Below, piece by piece: positions 1-8,597 of a stretch of 64,000 bases of DNA (its first letter is position 1; every line of letters starts with the position of its first letter). Under the pieces are notes generated by a model. The model was not told the origin of the DNA. It made no database searches and saw only the letters and a list, made by a program, of their open reading frames with translations. The stretch is from Myxococcales bacterium (GTDB taxonomy: Bacteria; Myxococcota_A; Polyangia; Haliangiales; Haliangiaceae). A program made the translations under genes and the position numbers. The stretch spans positions 1,175,001-1,239,000 of the forward strand of contig JADJUW010000001.1 of the NCBI GenBank assembly GCA_016716835.1. Direction: 5' to 3'.

Positions 1-1135
<1,135 letters not shown>

Positions 1136-1151
1136 ACCAAAACGGTCGCTC

Positions 1152-1257
1152 GGCAGATTGGGCGATCTCCGCGTCAGCTGCGGCTCGGCTGCTCGTCATT
1201 ACCAGACGGTAACTCCTCGCATCCTCACCTTGCTTCCTTGACCTCACCCAATCTGCC
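1152..1257 (-). other. Leader stem-loop, possible rRNA processing stem
   Basis: GGCAGATTGGG at 1152-1162 and CCCAATCTGCC at 1247-1257 form a perfect 11-bp inverted repeat directly upstream of the 23S 5' end. In the transcript this is a long-range hairpin, the kind of structure RNase III cuts in rRNA leaders. No protein is encoded here. The processing role is inferred. Confidence 0.55.
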
Positions 1258-1574
1258 TTCGCTCGCGCGGAGACGTCTTAGGTTGAGGCTGCGGTCCGTA
1301 AACGCGTCACTGCCGGGAAGGCAACTTCACGTCTTTCGAATCAAATCACTCAAACTTTCTCGCTAACTTTTACTCACAACCTTCGGCTTGCGCCGTTGCT
1401 CGTGACGTTTCGGAACATGCTAAGCGTACTTACTTTCACCGTAATCCTTAGTCGTTTCAAATATTCCAGACACATGATGAGAACACCGGGTTCAGCTGGC
1501 CTTGCGGCAGGCTGAAACTGTTGTCTCTTTCATGGACTTTTGCGTTTCGCACATTTCATCTACTTCATGTATCC

Positions 1575-1600
1575 GCCTGATTTTGTTTACAAAATCAGGC
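1575..1600. other. Perfect 11-bp inverted repeat in the rRNA leader
   Basis: GCCTGATTTTG (1575-1585) and CAAAATCAGGC (1590-1600) flank a 4-nt loop. On the minus strand it lies within the predicted 23S leader, about 75 nt after the predicted start site. No U-tract follows on the minus strand, so it does not look like an intrinsic terminator. It could be a processing stem or a remnant of an rRNA spacer. Confidence 0.5.
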
Positions 1601-1644
1601 AATGTACAATAAACAAATTATCGTGCTCTCTCTCGTTTCGCTAT

Positions 1645-1664
1645 TCAGTTTTCAAAGCCTCGCG
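1645..1664 (-). promoter_or_regulatory. boxA-like antitermination element
   Basis: On the minus strand the sequence around GGCTTTGAAAACTGAATAG resembles the boxA (CTTTGAAAA-type) elements found in rRNA leaders and 16S-23S spacers, which recruit the Nus antitermination complex. It sits just downstream of the predicted promoter and about 510 nt before the 23S 5' end. Assignment is by motif resemblance only. Confidence 0.45.
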
Positions 1665-1680
1665 CTTTGCGAGAAAGTGG

Positions 1681-1729
1681 TTTCTAGTGGAATCACTTGG
1701 CAACGTCAACGTTGGTGCGGCTTTTTTTT
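1681..1729 (-). promoter_or_regulatory. Predicted 23S rRNA promoter with A-tract UP element
   Basis: Read on the minus strand: an A8 tract (1729-1722), then TTGACG as -35 (1709-1704), a 17-nt spacer, and TAGAAA as -10 (1686-1681). The A-tract lies where an rRNA UP element would be, about -48 to -55. A start site near 1674 would put the boxA-like element at the 5' end of the transcript. This supports independent transcription of the 23S gene. The -10 matches consensus at four of six positions. Confidence 0.5.
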
Positions 1730-1858
1730 GGCGAACGTCCAAGTGCCGCACTATCCACTTGGAATCTCACGCGAAAAGGCGATCGGATTGGGCTAATTTG
1801 ACGACTAAACGGCAGTGAAGATTGGCACGCGGGGGGTGGCCGCATTACGCTCCCAGCC

Positions 1859-3499
1859 GTGACAACGCGCACCTCGCCATCCGCGTCTACTATATGTTGT
1901 TGGGTGCTGAGGATGGCGCTACTTGCCCCCTCCGCGTGCGGCGCTACCGACCATCGCGATGGCTCCCAACCGGCAGAGCCGCCCGACGCTAGCCCAGATT
2001 CGGCGCCGCGCAGCACCTTGTATCCCGAGGACTGGACGCCGGGGTTTGCCGACGCGAACGGTCACGCGTTGCCGGACGTTAGCTACGCGGGTTATCGCAA
2101 CGGCGAAGCGCAACCTAACACGTCGAGCTATGCCGTGGTTACGCCCCCCATTGTTGCGGACGGTGTGACCGACAACACGTCGGTTCTCCAGGCCGCCATC
2201 GATAACGCGCCGCTTGCCGGCGCTGTCATCATGTTGCCCGCAGGCGAGATTCGAATGGAAGGCACCATCGCGGTGCGGCGCTCTAAGCTTGTGCTGCGCG
2301 GTGCAGGCGCAGCGACGCGGCTGCGATTCACCAAGACCTCGGGCATGAGCGACCAGAGTCATCTCGCGGTTGGCGTCGGCACGGCGACGACGCTAGAAAC
2401 TAACCTTATTGCTTCGGGCGTCGCCGGCGCACACACCATCGACGTCGCCAGCGGCGAAGGCTTTGCGGTTGACGACGACATCTTGGTGGGGTGGACCATT
2501 ACGCCGGCCTTTATCGAAACGCATGGCATGACGGGGGTGTGGAAGGCGTTCAATGGCACATGGCAGCCATTCTTTCGGCGGCGCATTGTCGCGATGGCGC
2601 CGGTGGCGGGTGGCGTGCGGCTGACGCTCGATGTGCCGCTGCGTTACGACGCGCTGTTGCGCGATAGCGCAAGCGTGCGGCGCGAAGTTGGCGCGATTTC
2701 GCAGGTCGGCATCGAGCAGCTCTCGCTTACTAATGCGGTGCCCAAGAATGTCGCCGATGACACCAATCGCCCGATGCTGATTAGCTTCTACGGGGTGCAG
2801 GACGCGTGGATTGACGGCGTGAGCTCGTATGCACCAGGCGCCATCGGCGAGGCCGAGGCGGAGGTATGGAGCCGCGGCATTGTCGTTGCTAACAGCAAGC
2901 GCGTGACGATTTCGGACACACACCTCGCGTTTGCGCAGCATCGCGGTGACGGTGGCAACGGCTACTTGTTCGAGATCACCGCGTCGAACGAGGTGCTCAT
3001 CGTCGATTGCACGGCGCGGCGCGGGCGGCACAACTTTATCCAGAACTGGGGCTTTGGCGCCACGGGCCTGGTATTTCTGCGGGTGCATTCGCGCGAGTCA
3101 ACGGCGATCAATAGCGGCTTTGAGCTCGGCGCCGCCTCTGAATTTCACCACAGCCTCGCGATGGCCAACGCGATCGACCAATCGATCATCGACGACGGCT
3201 GGCACGCGGAGAATCGCGGCGACTACAGCAGCGGCGCGGGGCTCACCGCCACACAAACCGTATTTTGGAACAACCGCGGCGAAGGCATCATTCGCAGCTA
3301 TCAGGCCGGCGTTGGCTACTTAATTGGCAATGTGCTCACCGGCCTCACCACCGCGCTGCCTAGCCCGTGGCCGTCGTGGGGGCTGCGCAGCGAGCCGGAA
3401 GATTTCGTCGAACTGGCCGGCAGCGAGGTGTCGCCGCCGTCGCTCTACGAGGACCAGCTTGCGCGGCGCCTCGCGCGCGGCGAACGCTTGTGGCCATAG
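1859..3499 (+). CDS. Secreted right-handed beta-helix protein (pectate-lyase-like fold)
   Basis: A 546-aa protein using a GTG start; an in-frame ATG at 1912 is the alternative. The N-terminus has a hydrophobic stretch ending near a cysteine (PSAC), followed by an Asp/Pro/Ser-rich linker, so it is probably exported and possibly lipid-anchored. The rest has features of the parallel beta-helix superfamily: an early DGVTDN segment typical of Pectate_lyase_3 proteins, then Asn/Gly-rich short rungs such as VLIVDCTARRGRHNF and a C-terminal helix cap. In relatives this fold binds or cleaves polysaccharide, but no substrate can be assigned and catalytic residues are not identifiable by eye. It is divergent from the 23S promoter and convergent with the next gene, with an 10-nt gap between stops. 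Confidence 0.7.
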   Translation: MTTRTSPSASTICCWVLRMALLAPSACGATDHRDGSQPAEPPDASPDSAPRSTLYPEDWTPGFADANGHALPDVSYAGYRNGEAQPNTSSYAVVTPPIVADGVTDNTSVLQAAIDNAPLAGAVIMLPAGEIRMEGTIAVRRSKLVLRGAGAATRLRFTKTSGMSDQSHLAVGVGTATTLETNLIASGVAGAHTIDVASGEGFAVDDDILVGWTITPAFIETHGMTGVWKAFNGTWQPFFRRRIVAMAPVAGGVRLTLDVPLRYDALLRDSASVRREVGAISQVGIEQLSLTNAVPKNVADDTNRPMLISFYGVQDAWIDGVSSYAPGAIGEAEAEVWSRGIVVANSKRVTISDTHLAFAQHRGDGGNGYLFEITASNEVLIVDCTARRGRHNFIQNWGFGATGLVFLRVHSRESTAINSGFELGAASEFHHSLAMANAIDQSIIDDGWHAENRGDYSSGAGLTATQTVFWNNRGEGIIRSYQAGVGYLIGNVLTGLTTALPSPWPSWGLRSEPEDFVELAGSEVSPPSLYEDQLARRLARGERLWP

Positions 3500-3509
3500 G
3501 ATCGCGGGC

Positions 3510-4208
3510 CTACGGCTCGACCTCGACCATGCGGTACGGCGAGAGGTCGAAGTGGAAGTGATTGGCGTGGCCGGGATAGCCTGGGCCAAGGATGACGCGG
3601 AAAATATCCGGACGCTTTACCAGCGCGTCGGTTAGGCGGAGCAAGAACTCGCGGTGAAGCGCGACAAGCCCGCGACCGCCCTGCCAGTGTTTGAGGACGC
3701 TTACTGAAAAGGCTCCGGCTAAGCCACGCGGTGCACCAGCCGGCAGCGCCTTGCGCTGCGCCTTGGTCGCGGCGGGAAAGTCGAAGGCAGCAACGTCGAT
3801 CGCGTTGGCGAGGCCGTGCTCACTGATCCACCCGGGATAGAGGCGAATCGGCCGGCAGTTATAGGTACCAAGGCTTCTGATCTTGCGCGGCGCGCGGCCA
3901 TACACTTCTACGGCGACGTCACGCACTACGGCCTCAAAAAGCGCGAGGCGCTTGGCAAACTCGTCGTTTACGAGCGCCGCGGGCGAAATTTTCATGAGCG
4001 TGCCGGCGTAGCGCGCCTTGTCGACCGCCGGGCACGCAAAGCGCGCGCCGTCTGCAAGCTGTCGGGGTATCGCATCGAGCGGCGCGGGCTCTACCGCCGC
4101 GGCGGGCGCCTCGAAGCTGATCGGTAACGAGTCCGCCTTCACCGCGCGCTGAGGCGCGCTGACTAGGGCGCAGAGGCACACAACGGCTCGCGCAAGGTTT
4201 TGTGACAT
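3510..4208 (-). CDS. Extensin-like family protein (predicted zinc D,D-peptidase fold), secreted
   Basis: 232 aa with a signal peptide (MSQNLARAVVCLCALVSA). The mature part matches the extensin-like C-terminal domain, a family related to LAS/M15-type murein peptidases: a YNCRPI segment, the SEHGLANAIDVAAF metal-site motif with His and Asp, and a C-terminal GHANHFHFDL with paired histidines. These supply the expected His/Asp/His zinc ligands. A periplasmic role in peptidoglycan trimming is likely from family knowledge, with no substrate proven. It is followed downstream (3') by the convergent beta-helix gene and preceded by the POT transporter on the same strand, 56 nt away. Confidence 0.75.
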   Translation of the reverse strand: MSQNLARAVVCLCALVSAPQRAVKADSLPISFEAPAAAVEPAPLDAIPRQLADGARFACPAVDKARYAGTLMKISPAALVNDEFAKRLALFEAVVRDVAVEVYGRAPRKIRSLGTYNCRPIRLYPGWISEHGLANAIDVAAFDFPAATKAQRKALPAGAPRGLAGAFSVSVLKHWQGGRGLVALHREFLLRLTDALVKRPDIFRVILGPGYPGHANHFHFDLSPYRMVEVEP

Positions 4209-4264
4209 GCTCTCCGTGCGAACGCCTCGCCCGCGAAAACGATCTAGGGAATCGGCTTGCCGCC

Positions 4265-6076
4265 CTAGAAATTAACCAGCGCGAACCCGGCGGCCACGGC
4301 GGCAAGCGGGAACACCGCCAGCGACATCTTGCGTCCACCTACATTGGGATCCTTGGTTTCCGCTAGGCCGCGGAGGGCCATCAGCACCGCGGCGGGTCCG
4401 GGGATGGCGCAGATTGCGAGGCCGAGCCCAGCGTCGGTAAGTACAACCGGCCACAAGGCCGCGGCGGTCGCAAAGCCGGCGATGCCGTTGCCGGTGATTG
4501 CGCGACCGCTGCCAAGCACCTTGGTGCCGGTCTCGCTGCCCGTGGCGTCGGGATCCTTCATCAGGGATTCCAGCGGCACGCGCTTGGTAAAGTACCAGCC
4601 AAACGCAAACATGAGCGCCGCGACCGCGAGGCCGCCCGCGATAATGATCTCAAATAGCGTTGTCTCGGAATAGGTATCGACAAACCCATGAACGCGCCCC
4701 GCGATGTAATCGCCGTTGGCCGTCGATAGAAACCACACCCCCATCACCATGCCGCCCGCCCCTGCTGGCGCGAGCTTGGTCATGCTCGAGAGGCCAACGG
4801 GTGACAAAAACAGCTCGGCGACTGTCGCAAAGAAGTAGAAGCCTACCAAGTACAGTGGGCTGACGTCCGTGCCGCCAGCCGCCGGCAGCATGACAAAAAA
4901 CGCCATCGACATAAACACCAAGGCGACGCCGAACTTGCGGATGTCGTTGAACGCAATCTTGCGCGCGATGACCCACACAAAAAACCACGCGAAGATCGGC
5001 GACAGCAAAATGATAAACACTGAGTTTACCGACTGAAACCACTCGGCGGGGAAGGCGCGGCCAAAGGCGACCGTGCGGGTGCGCTCGTCGGCAAAAGCAT
5101 TCATGGTCCCGGCGGCTTGCTCAAAAAGCGCAAAGAACGCCACGCACCCGATGGCCAACGCGGCCATCGCGGCGACGCCTTTCTTTTCGGTTTCGCTCGC
5201 GGCCTTTAGGTAAAGCCCAACGAAGGTGGTGACAAAGACCGAGAGCAACAGGACGCCAAAGATGTTGGAAATGCGCTCCTTGGTAAGCTCATAGCCGCCC
5301 TTATGGACCAGCATCAAGATAACGGGAATGATTACGAGGGCGCCGATAATGCCGGCAAGAATCTTCTTGTTGTTGGCACGCGCAACCGGGTCCGTAATGA
5401 CCGGCGCATCGCCAACGCCTTCTAAGTCCCCGCTGCCCTTCCAGTATTGCAAGAGGCCAAAGGCCATGCCGACGGCCGCCGCGCCGAAGGCCACGTGCCA
5501 CGAGTAGTGTGCCGAGATGCCATTATCGACGAGGAATTTCTGAAATACCTCGGAGCGCGCCAGCCAGCCGCAGATGACAGGGGCTGCAAAGGCGCCGATG
5601 TTAATGCCCATGTAAAAGATGGAAAAGCCGCCGTCGCGGCGCGCATCGCCCTTGCTGTAGAGCTGCCCAACCATGGTGCTGACGTTGGGCTTAAGAAACC
5701 CGGTCCCGATCACCAGACAGGCTAGACCGGCGTAAAAGCTCAGCAACATCGGAAGCGCCAGCAGTACGTGGCCTACAATAATGATGAGGCCCCCAACCGT
5801 GACCGCCTTACGCTGACCTAAAAACTTGTCGGCGATCCAGCCACCCGGCAACGCCATCAGGTACACGGCCGACATATAGAGCGCCAAGATGGCGCCGGAT
5901 TCTTGCTTATTAAACCCGAGGCCCCCTTCGGCGACCGCCAGGCCCATGAACGGCACAAATATGGCGCGCATGCCGTAGAAGCTGAAGCGCTCCCACATTT
6001 CGGTGAAGAAGAGTGTTGAGAGGCCACGCGGATGACCGGTGGGCGGCGGCTGAGCCGGGGACGTGCTGGTTGCCAT
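4265..6076 (-). CDS. POT/PTR2-family proton-dependent oligopeptide transporter
   Basis: 603 aa from the ATG at 6076 (a longer start at 6121 is open but lacks support). It is an inner-membrane MFS transporter of the POT family. The diagnostic first helix has FFTEMWERFSFYGMRA, giving the ExxER proton-coupling motif and the aromatic pair. The second signature is GTGFLKPNVSTMVGQLY, and FSIFYMGINIGAF marks helix 5. More than twelve hydrophobic segments are visible. The length exceeds the usual 450-500 aa because extra helices and a hydrophobic C-terminal extension (last 80 residues, ending AAGFALVNF) are added. The likely substrates are di- and tripeptides taken up with protons. Confidence 0.9.
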   Translation of the reverse strand: MATSTSPAQPPPTGHPRGLSTLFFTEMWERFSFYGMRAIFVPFMGLAVAEGGLGFNKQESGAILALYMSAVYLMALPGGWIADKFLGQRKAVTVGGLIIIVGHVLLALPMLLSFYAGLACLVIGTGFLKPNVSTMVGQLYSKGDARRDGGFSIFYMGINIGAFAAPVICGWLARSEVFQKFLVDNGISAHYSWHVAFGAAAVGMAFGLLQYWKGSGDLEGVGDAPVITDPVARANNKKILAGIIGALVIIPVILMLVHKGGYELTKERISNIFGVLLLSVFVTTFVGLYLKAASETEKKGVAAMAALAIGCVAFFALFEQAAGTMNAFADERTRTVAFGRAFPAEWFQSVNSVFIILLSPIFAWFFVWVIARKIAFNDIRKFGVALVFMSMAFFVMLPAAGGTDVSPLYLVGFYFFATVAELFLSPVGLSSMTKLAPAGAGGMVMGVWFLSTANGDYIAGRVHGFVDTYSETTLFEIIIAGGLAVAALMFAFGWYFTKRVPLESLMKDPDATGSETGTKVLGSGRAITGNGIAGFATAAALWPVVLTDAGLGLAICAIPGPAAVLMALRGLAETKDPNVGGRKMSLAVFPLAAVAAGFALVNF

Positions 6077-6141
6077 GGTGAGCGAACGTATGCCGACGCA
6101 TCTCTGGGCGCTAGGGGGCACGAGGTCGAAGTGATCTCGCC

Positions 6142-6768
6142 CTACTTGGACATTAACGCCGCGTAGTCGACTGGGCCGTCAAACATACCTAGGCTCAGCG
6201 CGCGATCGTAGGAGAACCAGGCGATATGGCTGCGATAGGCGGTGTCTTTGGTGACGAGGCCTATTCGCTTGATAAATGGCGAGAGGTCTGGCACCTCCTT
6301 CTTATAGATCACGCCCTCGGGCGTCGACCAATTGCCAACCCTTGCCCTAGGCTTCCAAAATCGTGCGGGAAGCTCGGCCTCCACAAGCATGCGCACCTCA
6401 CTCGAGCCGCGATCGCTGATTGTCGCAAAGGTGAAGGCGGTTTCAAGATCCTTGGAAAACCAAATCTTGCCCCCCGTCGATTCAAAATTGCGATGGCCAG
6501 GCACGCCGGTGAAGCTGAAGCGATGGGGCGCGATGACCACGCCGCGATACAAGGTCAACGGCGCGCCGCGCTTCTTGTCGGCGGCCAAGCTCGCCGCCAT
6601 CTTTGGGCGAGCGACGGCGATGCGACCGGCGACTGAGCGCGAATAGCCGCGCTTAGTCAACGCCGCTGCCGAGCCGGTGGCTTTGGACTTGGCGCCAGTG
6701 GAAGCATAGGCGGTTGGAAGCGCAAGGCTTGCAAGCAACAGGCACAACACCAGCCACCGACACGACAT
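6142..6768 (-). CDS. Exported protein of unknown function, possible ADP-ribosyltransferase-like fold
   Basis: 208 aa from the ATG at 6768, chosen because it gives a clean signal peptide (MSCRWLVLCLLLASLALP, then TAYAS). The mature region contains LTLYRGV, then about 30 residues later GKIWFSKDLETAFTFA, then VRMLVEAELPARF and EGVIYKKEVPDL. The order YRG / FS...A..FA / ...E...E resembles the R-S-E layout of arginine-type ADP-ribosyltransferases. This is a pattern resemblance only. No immunity or partner gene is adjacent: it follows an intergenic gap after the barrel gene, and the POT gene lies downstream. Confidence 0.55.
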   Translation of the reverse strand: MSCRWLVLCLLLASLALPTAYASTGAKSKATGSAAALTKRGYSRSVAGRIAVARPKMAASLAADKKRGAPLTLYRGVVIAPHRFSFTGVPGHRNFESTGGKIWFSKDLETAFTFATISDRGSSEVRMLVEAELPARFWKPRARVGNWSTPEGVIYKKEVPDLSPFIKRIGLVTKDTAYRSHIAWFSYDRALSLGMFDGPVDYAALMSK

Positions 6769-6980
6769 CCGACTGTGTCGACGCGACGTTGAATTGCGCC
6801 GCGCCGTGGCTATGGGGTGAAATAAGTCGTCGGTTCTCATAGGACGTCAGCTCTGTAGTGCAAGCGAAATGCCAGTCCGTCACGGCTGCCGCAGCCAGGC
6901 GCCCGCCATGGGCACGACACGGATGGCGACACAAGTTGCTAGCGGATGGCCGCTGGGTGGGGCCTAGAGACCGTCATTTG

Positions 6981-8597
6981 CTAAAATCGATACGCGAGGC
7001 GCGCAAACGCGGTGACCAGCGTCATGCCCGGCTGCCGCAGCACGGTACCGCCGTTGGCGACGTCGAGTCGCTCGCGCGCAAGCTCGAGCGAGCCGAGGAC
7101 GAACCAATCGCGCTTGAAGCGATAGTAGACGCGGCCCGTGGCGCCAAGCGTGCTCGCACCGGCGCTGCCGTAGCAAGTTGGAAAATCCGTCGGGTCGCAG
7201 GTGACGCCGGCATTGTTGTCATTTGCGGTGACCTGCCCCAGTTCGGCCTCCCACTGCCCTTTTTCGCTGGCGAAATCGCGCGAGGCGAGTAGCCGGATGG
7301 CCTGTGAGTCGGTTTGCGGCGCGTTGCCGTTATCAAGGCCGAAGGCGCGCATGAAGCTAAGGCTCACCCGCGTGCCAAATAGGCGGCGATCGAGAAATTG
7401 CACAAACAACTCGGCTTCCTGGTTTGCGGTAATAGTGGCCGTCACGCCCTCGGCAGTTTGGGTAATGAGTGGCCGCGTCCGCAAGCCCGCGCTCGTTGAC
7501 ACCTCAAAGCGGTCGTCTTTGCCAAGTGAAGCACTGGCGCCGCCGCGAAGCGCGGTTGAGGCGATGCGGGAAACCTCGATGTTGTTTTGGATGACGCCGG
7601 CAAGCGGCGCGGCGTCTTCCAATTGCGCCTGCGCATGCACGTTGAGTGTTTCGGTGTTCATGCGATGAATGGCGGCGGTCAGCGTATACTTGGGCGTGGG
7701 GCGATAATTGAGGCCGACGCTGCCATTGGTCAGCGCGAATCCGCCGGCTCCCGCGACGTCGACGATGCCGTAATGGTAAATGACGAGGTTTTTTCCGCCG
7801 CGGTAAAAACCGTTGGACGACAAAAACACGCGCGGCTTCTCTGTGCTACCCGTAGCCTCGTCAGTCCCCATCGGCAAGACGCCGCCCGCGCCCAAGGCGC
7901 CATAGGCCGAGCTGGTGCGATAGGCCGCGCCGCCACCGAGCGCGATCGGATAGACGCCGGGATAGTCGTCGCTCACCGACCGCGACCCCTTGCGCGGATA
8001 GAGCCCCGCAAACGCCAAGGCGGTCCATTTAGCGCTGACGCCGTAATCGACGCGCAGCCCGTCGATTTTTAAACCGCCGATATCTGGCACCAAGACGCGG
8101 CCAACAAAAATATCGGCCCGGCGGCCGCCGCGCACGGCGTAGAGCTCGCGCGCGTCGTATTCGTTGCCGCCAAAGGAGCCGGACTGCAGGCCGTCCCGCG
8201 CGGTGCGTAGGCGCACGTCGATGCGCGTGTCCCAGGCGCCACCCCCAAGATGTCGCCCATCGAGCTGCAGCCGCGCCTCGGCAAACACCCGCTGATAGGG
8301 GCTCGCAGGATTTAGGCCCGTGGCGGCACCGCTAATCGGCGGGCCTTGCGTGCTGACCTCTGAGTGAATGAAGGTGGAGAGCGTAAGCGACCCCTGCCAC
8401 AACGTTTTGGCCGGGGCCTCGGGGCAGTCATCATCGCGTTGGTCACCGCCGCCGTCGCCATCGTCGTCGCGGCTCTCATCGCAGTCGGGGGCCTCGGGCT
8501 CCGGCTTGTCCGTAAAAAAAACGGTCGGCGCCGCCCGTGCCTGCGATGCGACAAGAAGCACGGCCCCCACCGCAAGGCAACGCGCCGCCCGTCGCAT
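6981..8597 (-). CDS. Outer-membrane beta-barrel protein of the multiheme cytochrome operon
   Basis: 538 aa from the ATG at 8597, which overlaps the TGA of the cytochrome gene (TGATG), so translation is coupled. It has a signal peptide (MRRAARCLAVGAVLLVASQARA), then an Asp/Glu-rich segment of about 40 residues with DDDGDGGGD, then about 480 residues of alternating amphipathic strands ending in aromatic FARLAYRF, the C-terminal signature of outer-membrane barrels recognised by BamA. No haem motif is present. Its position directly after a roughly 30-haem cytochrome suggests a porin sheath for transmembrane electron transfer, as MtrB or OmbB do, but sequence similarity to those families is not evident by eye. 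An ordinary porin is the alternative. Confidence 0.7.
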   Translation of the reverse strand: MRRAARCLAVGAVLLVASQARAAPTVFFTDKPEPEAPDCDESRDDDGDGGGDQRDDDCPEAPAKTLWQGSLTLSTFIHSEVSTQGPPISGAATGLNPASPYQRVFAEARLQLDGRHLGGGAWDTRIDVRLRTARDGLQSGSFGGNEYDARELYAVRGGRRADIFVGRVLVPDIGGLKIDGLRVDYGVSAKWTALAFAGLYPRKGSRSVSDDYPGVYPIALGGGAAYRTSSAYGALGAGGVLPMGTDEATGSTEKPRVFLSSNGFYRGGKNLVIYHYGIVDVAGAGGFALTNGSVGLNYRPTPKYTLTAAIHRMNTETLNVHAQAQLEDAAPLAGVIQNNIEVSRIASTALRGGASASLGKDDRFEVSTSAGLRTRPLITQTAEGVTATITANQEAELFVQFLDRRLFGTRVSLSFMRAFGLDNGNAPQTDSQAIRLLASRDFASEKGQWEAELGQVTANDNNAGVTCDPTDFPTCYGSAGASTLGATGRVYYRFKRDWFVLGSLELARERLDVANGGTVLRQPGMTLVTAFARLAYRF

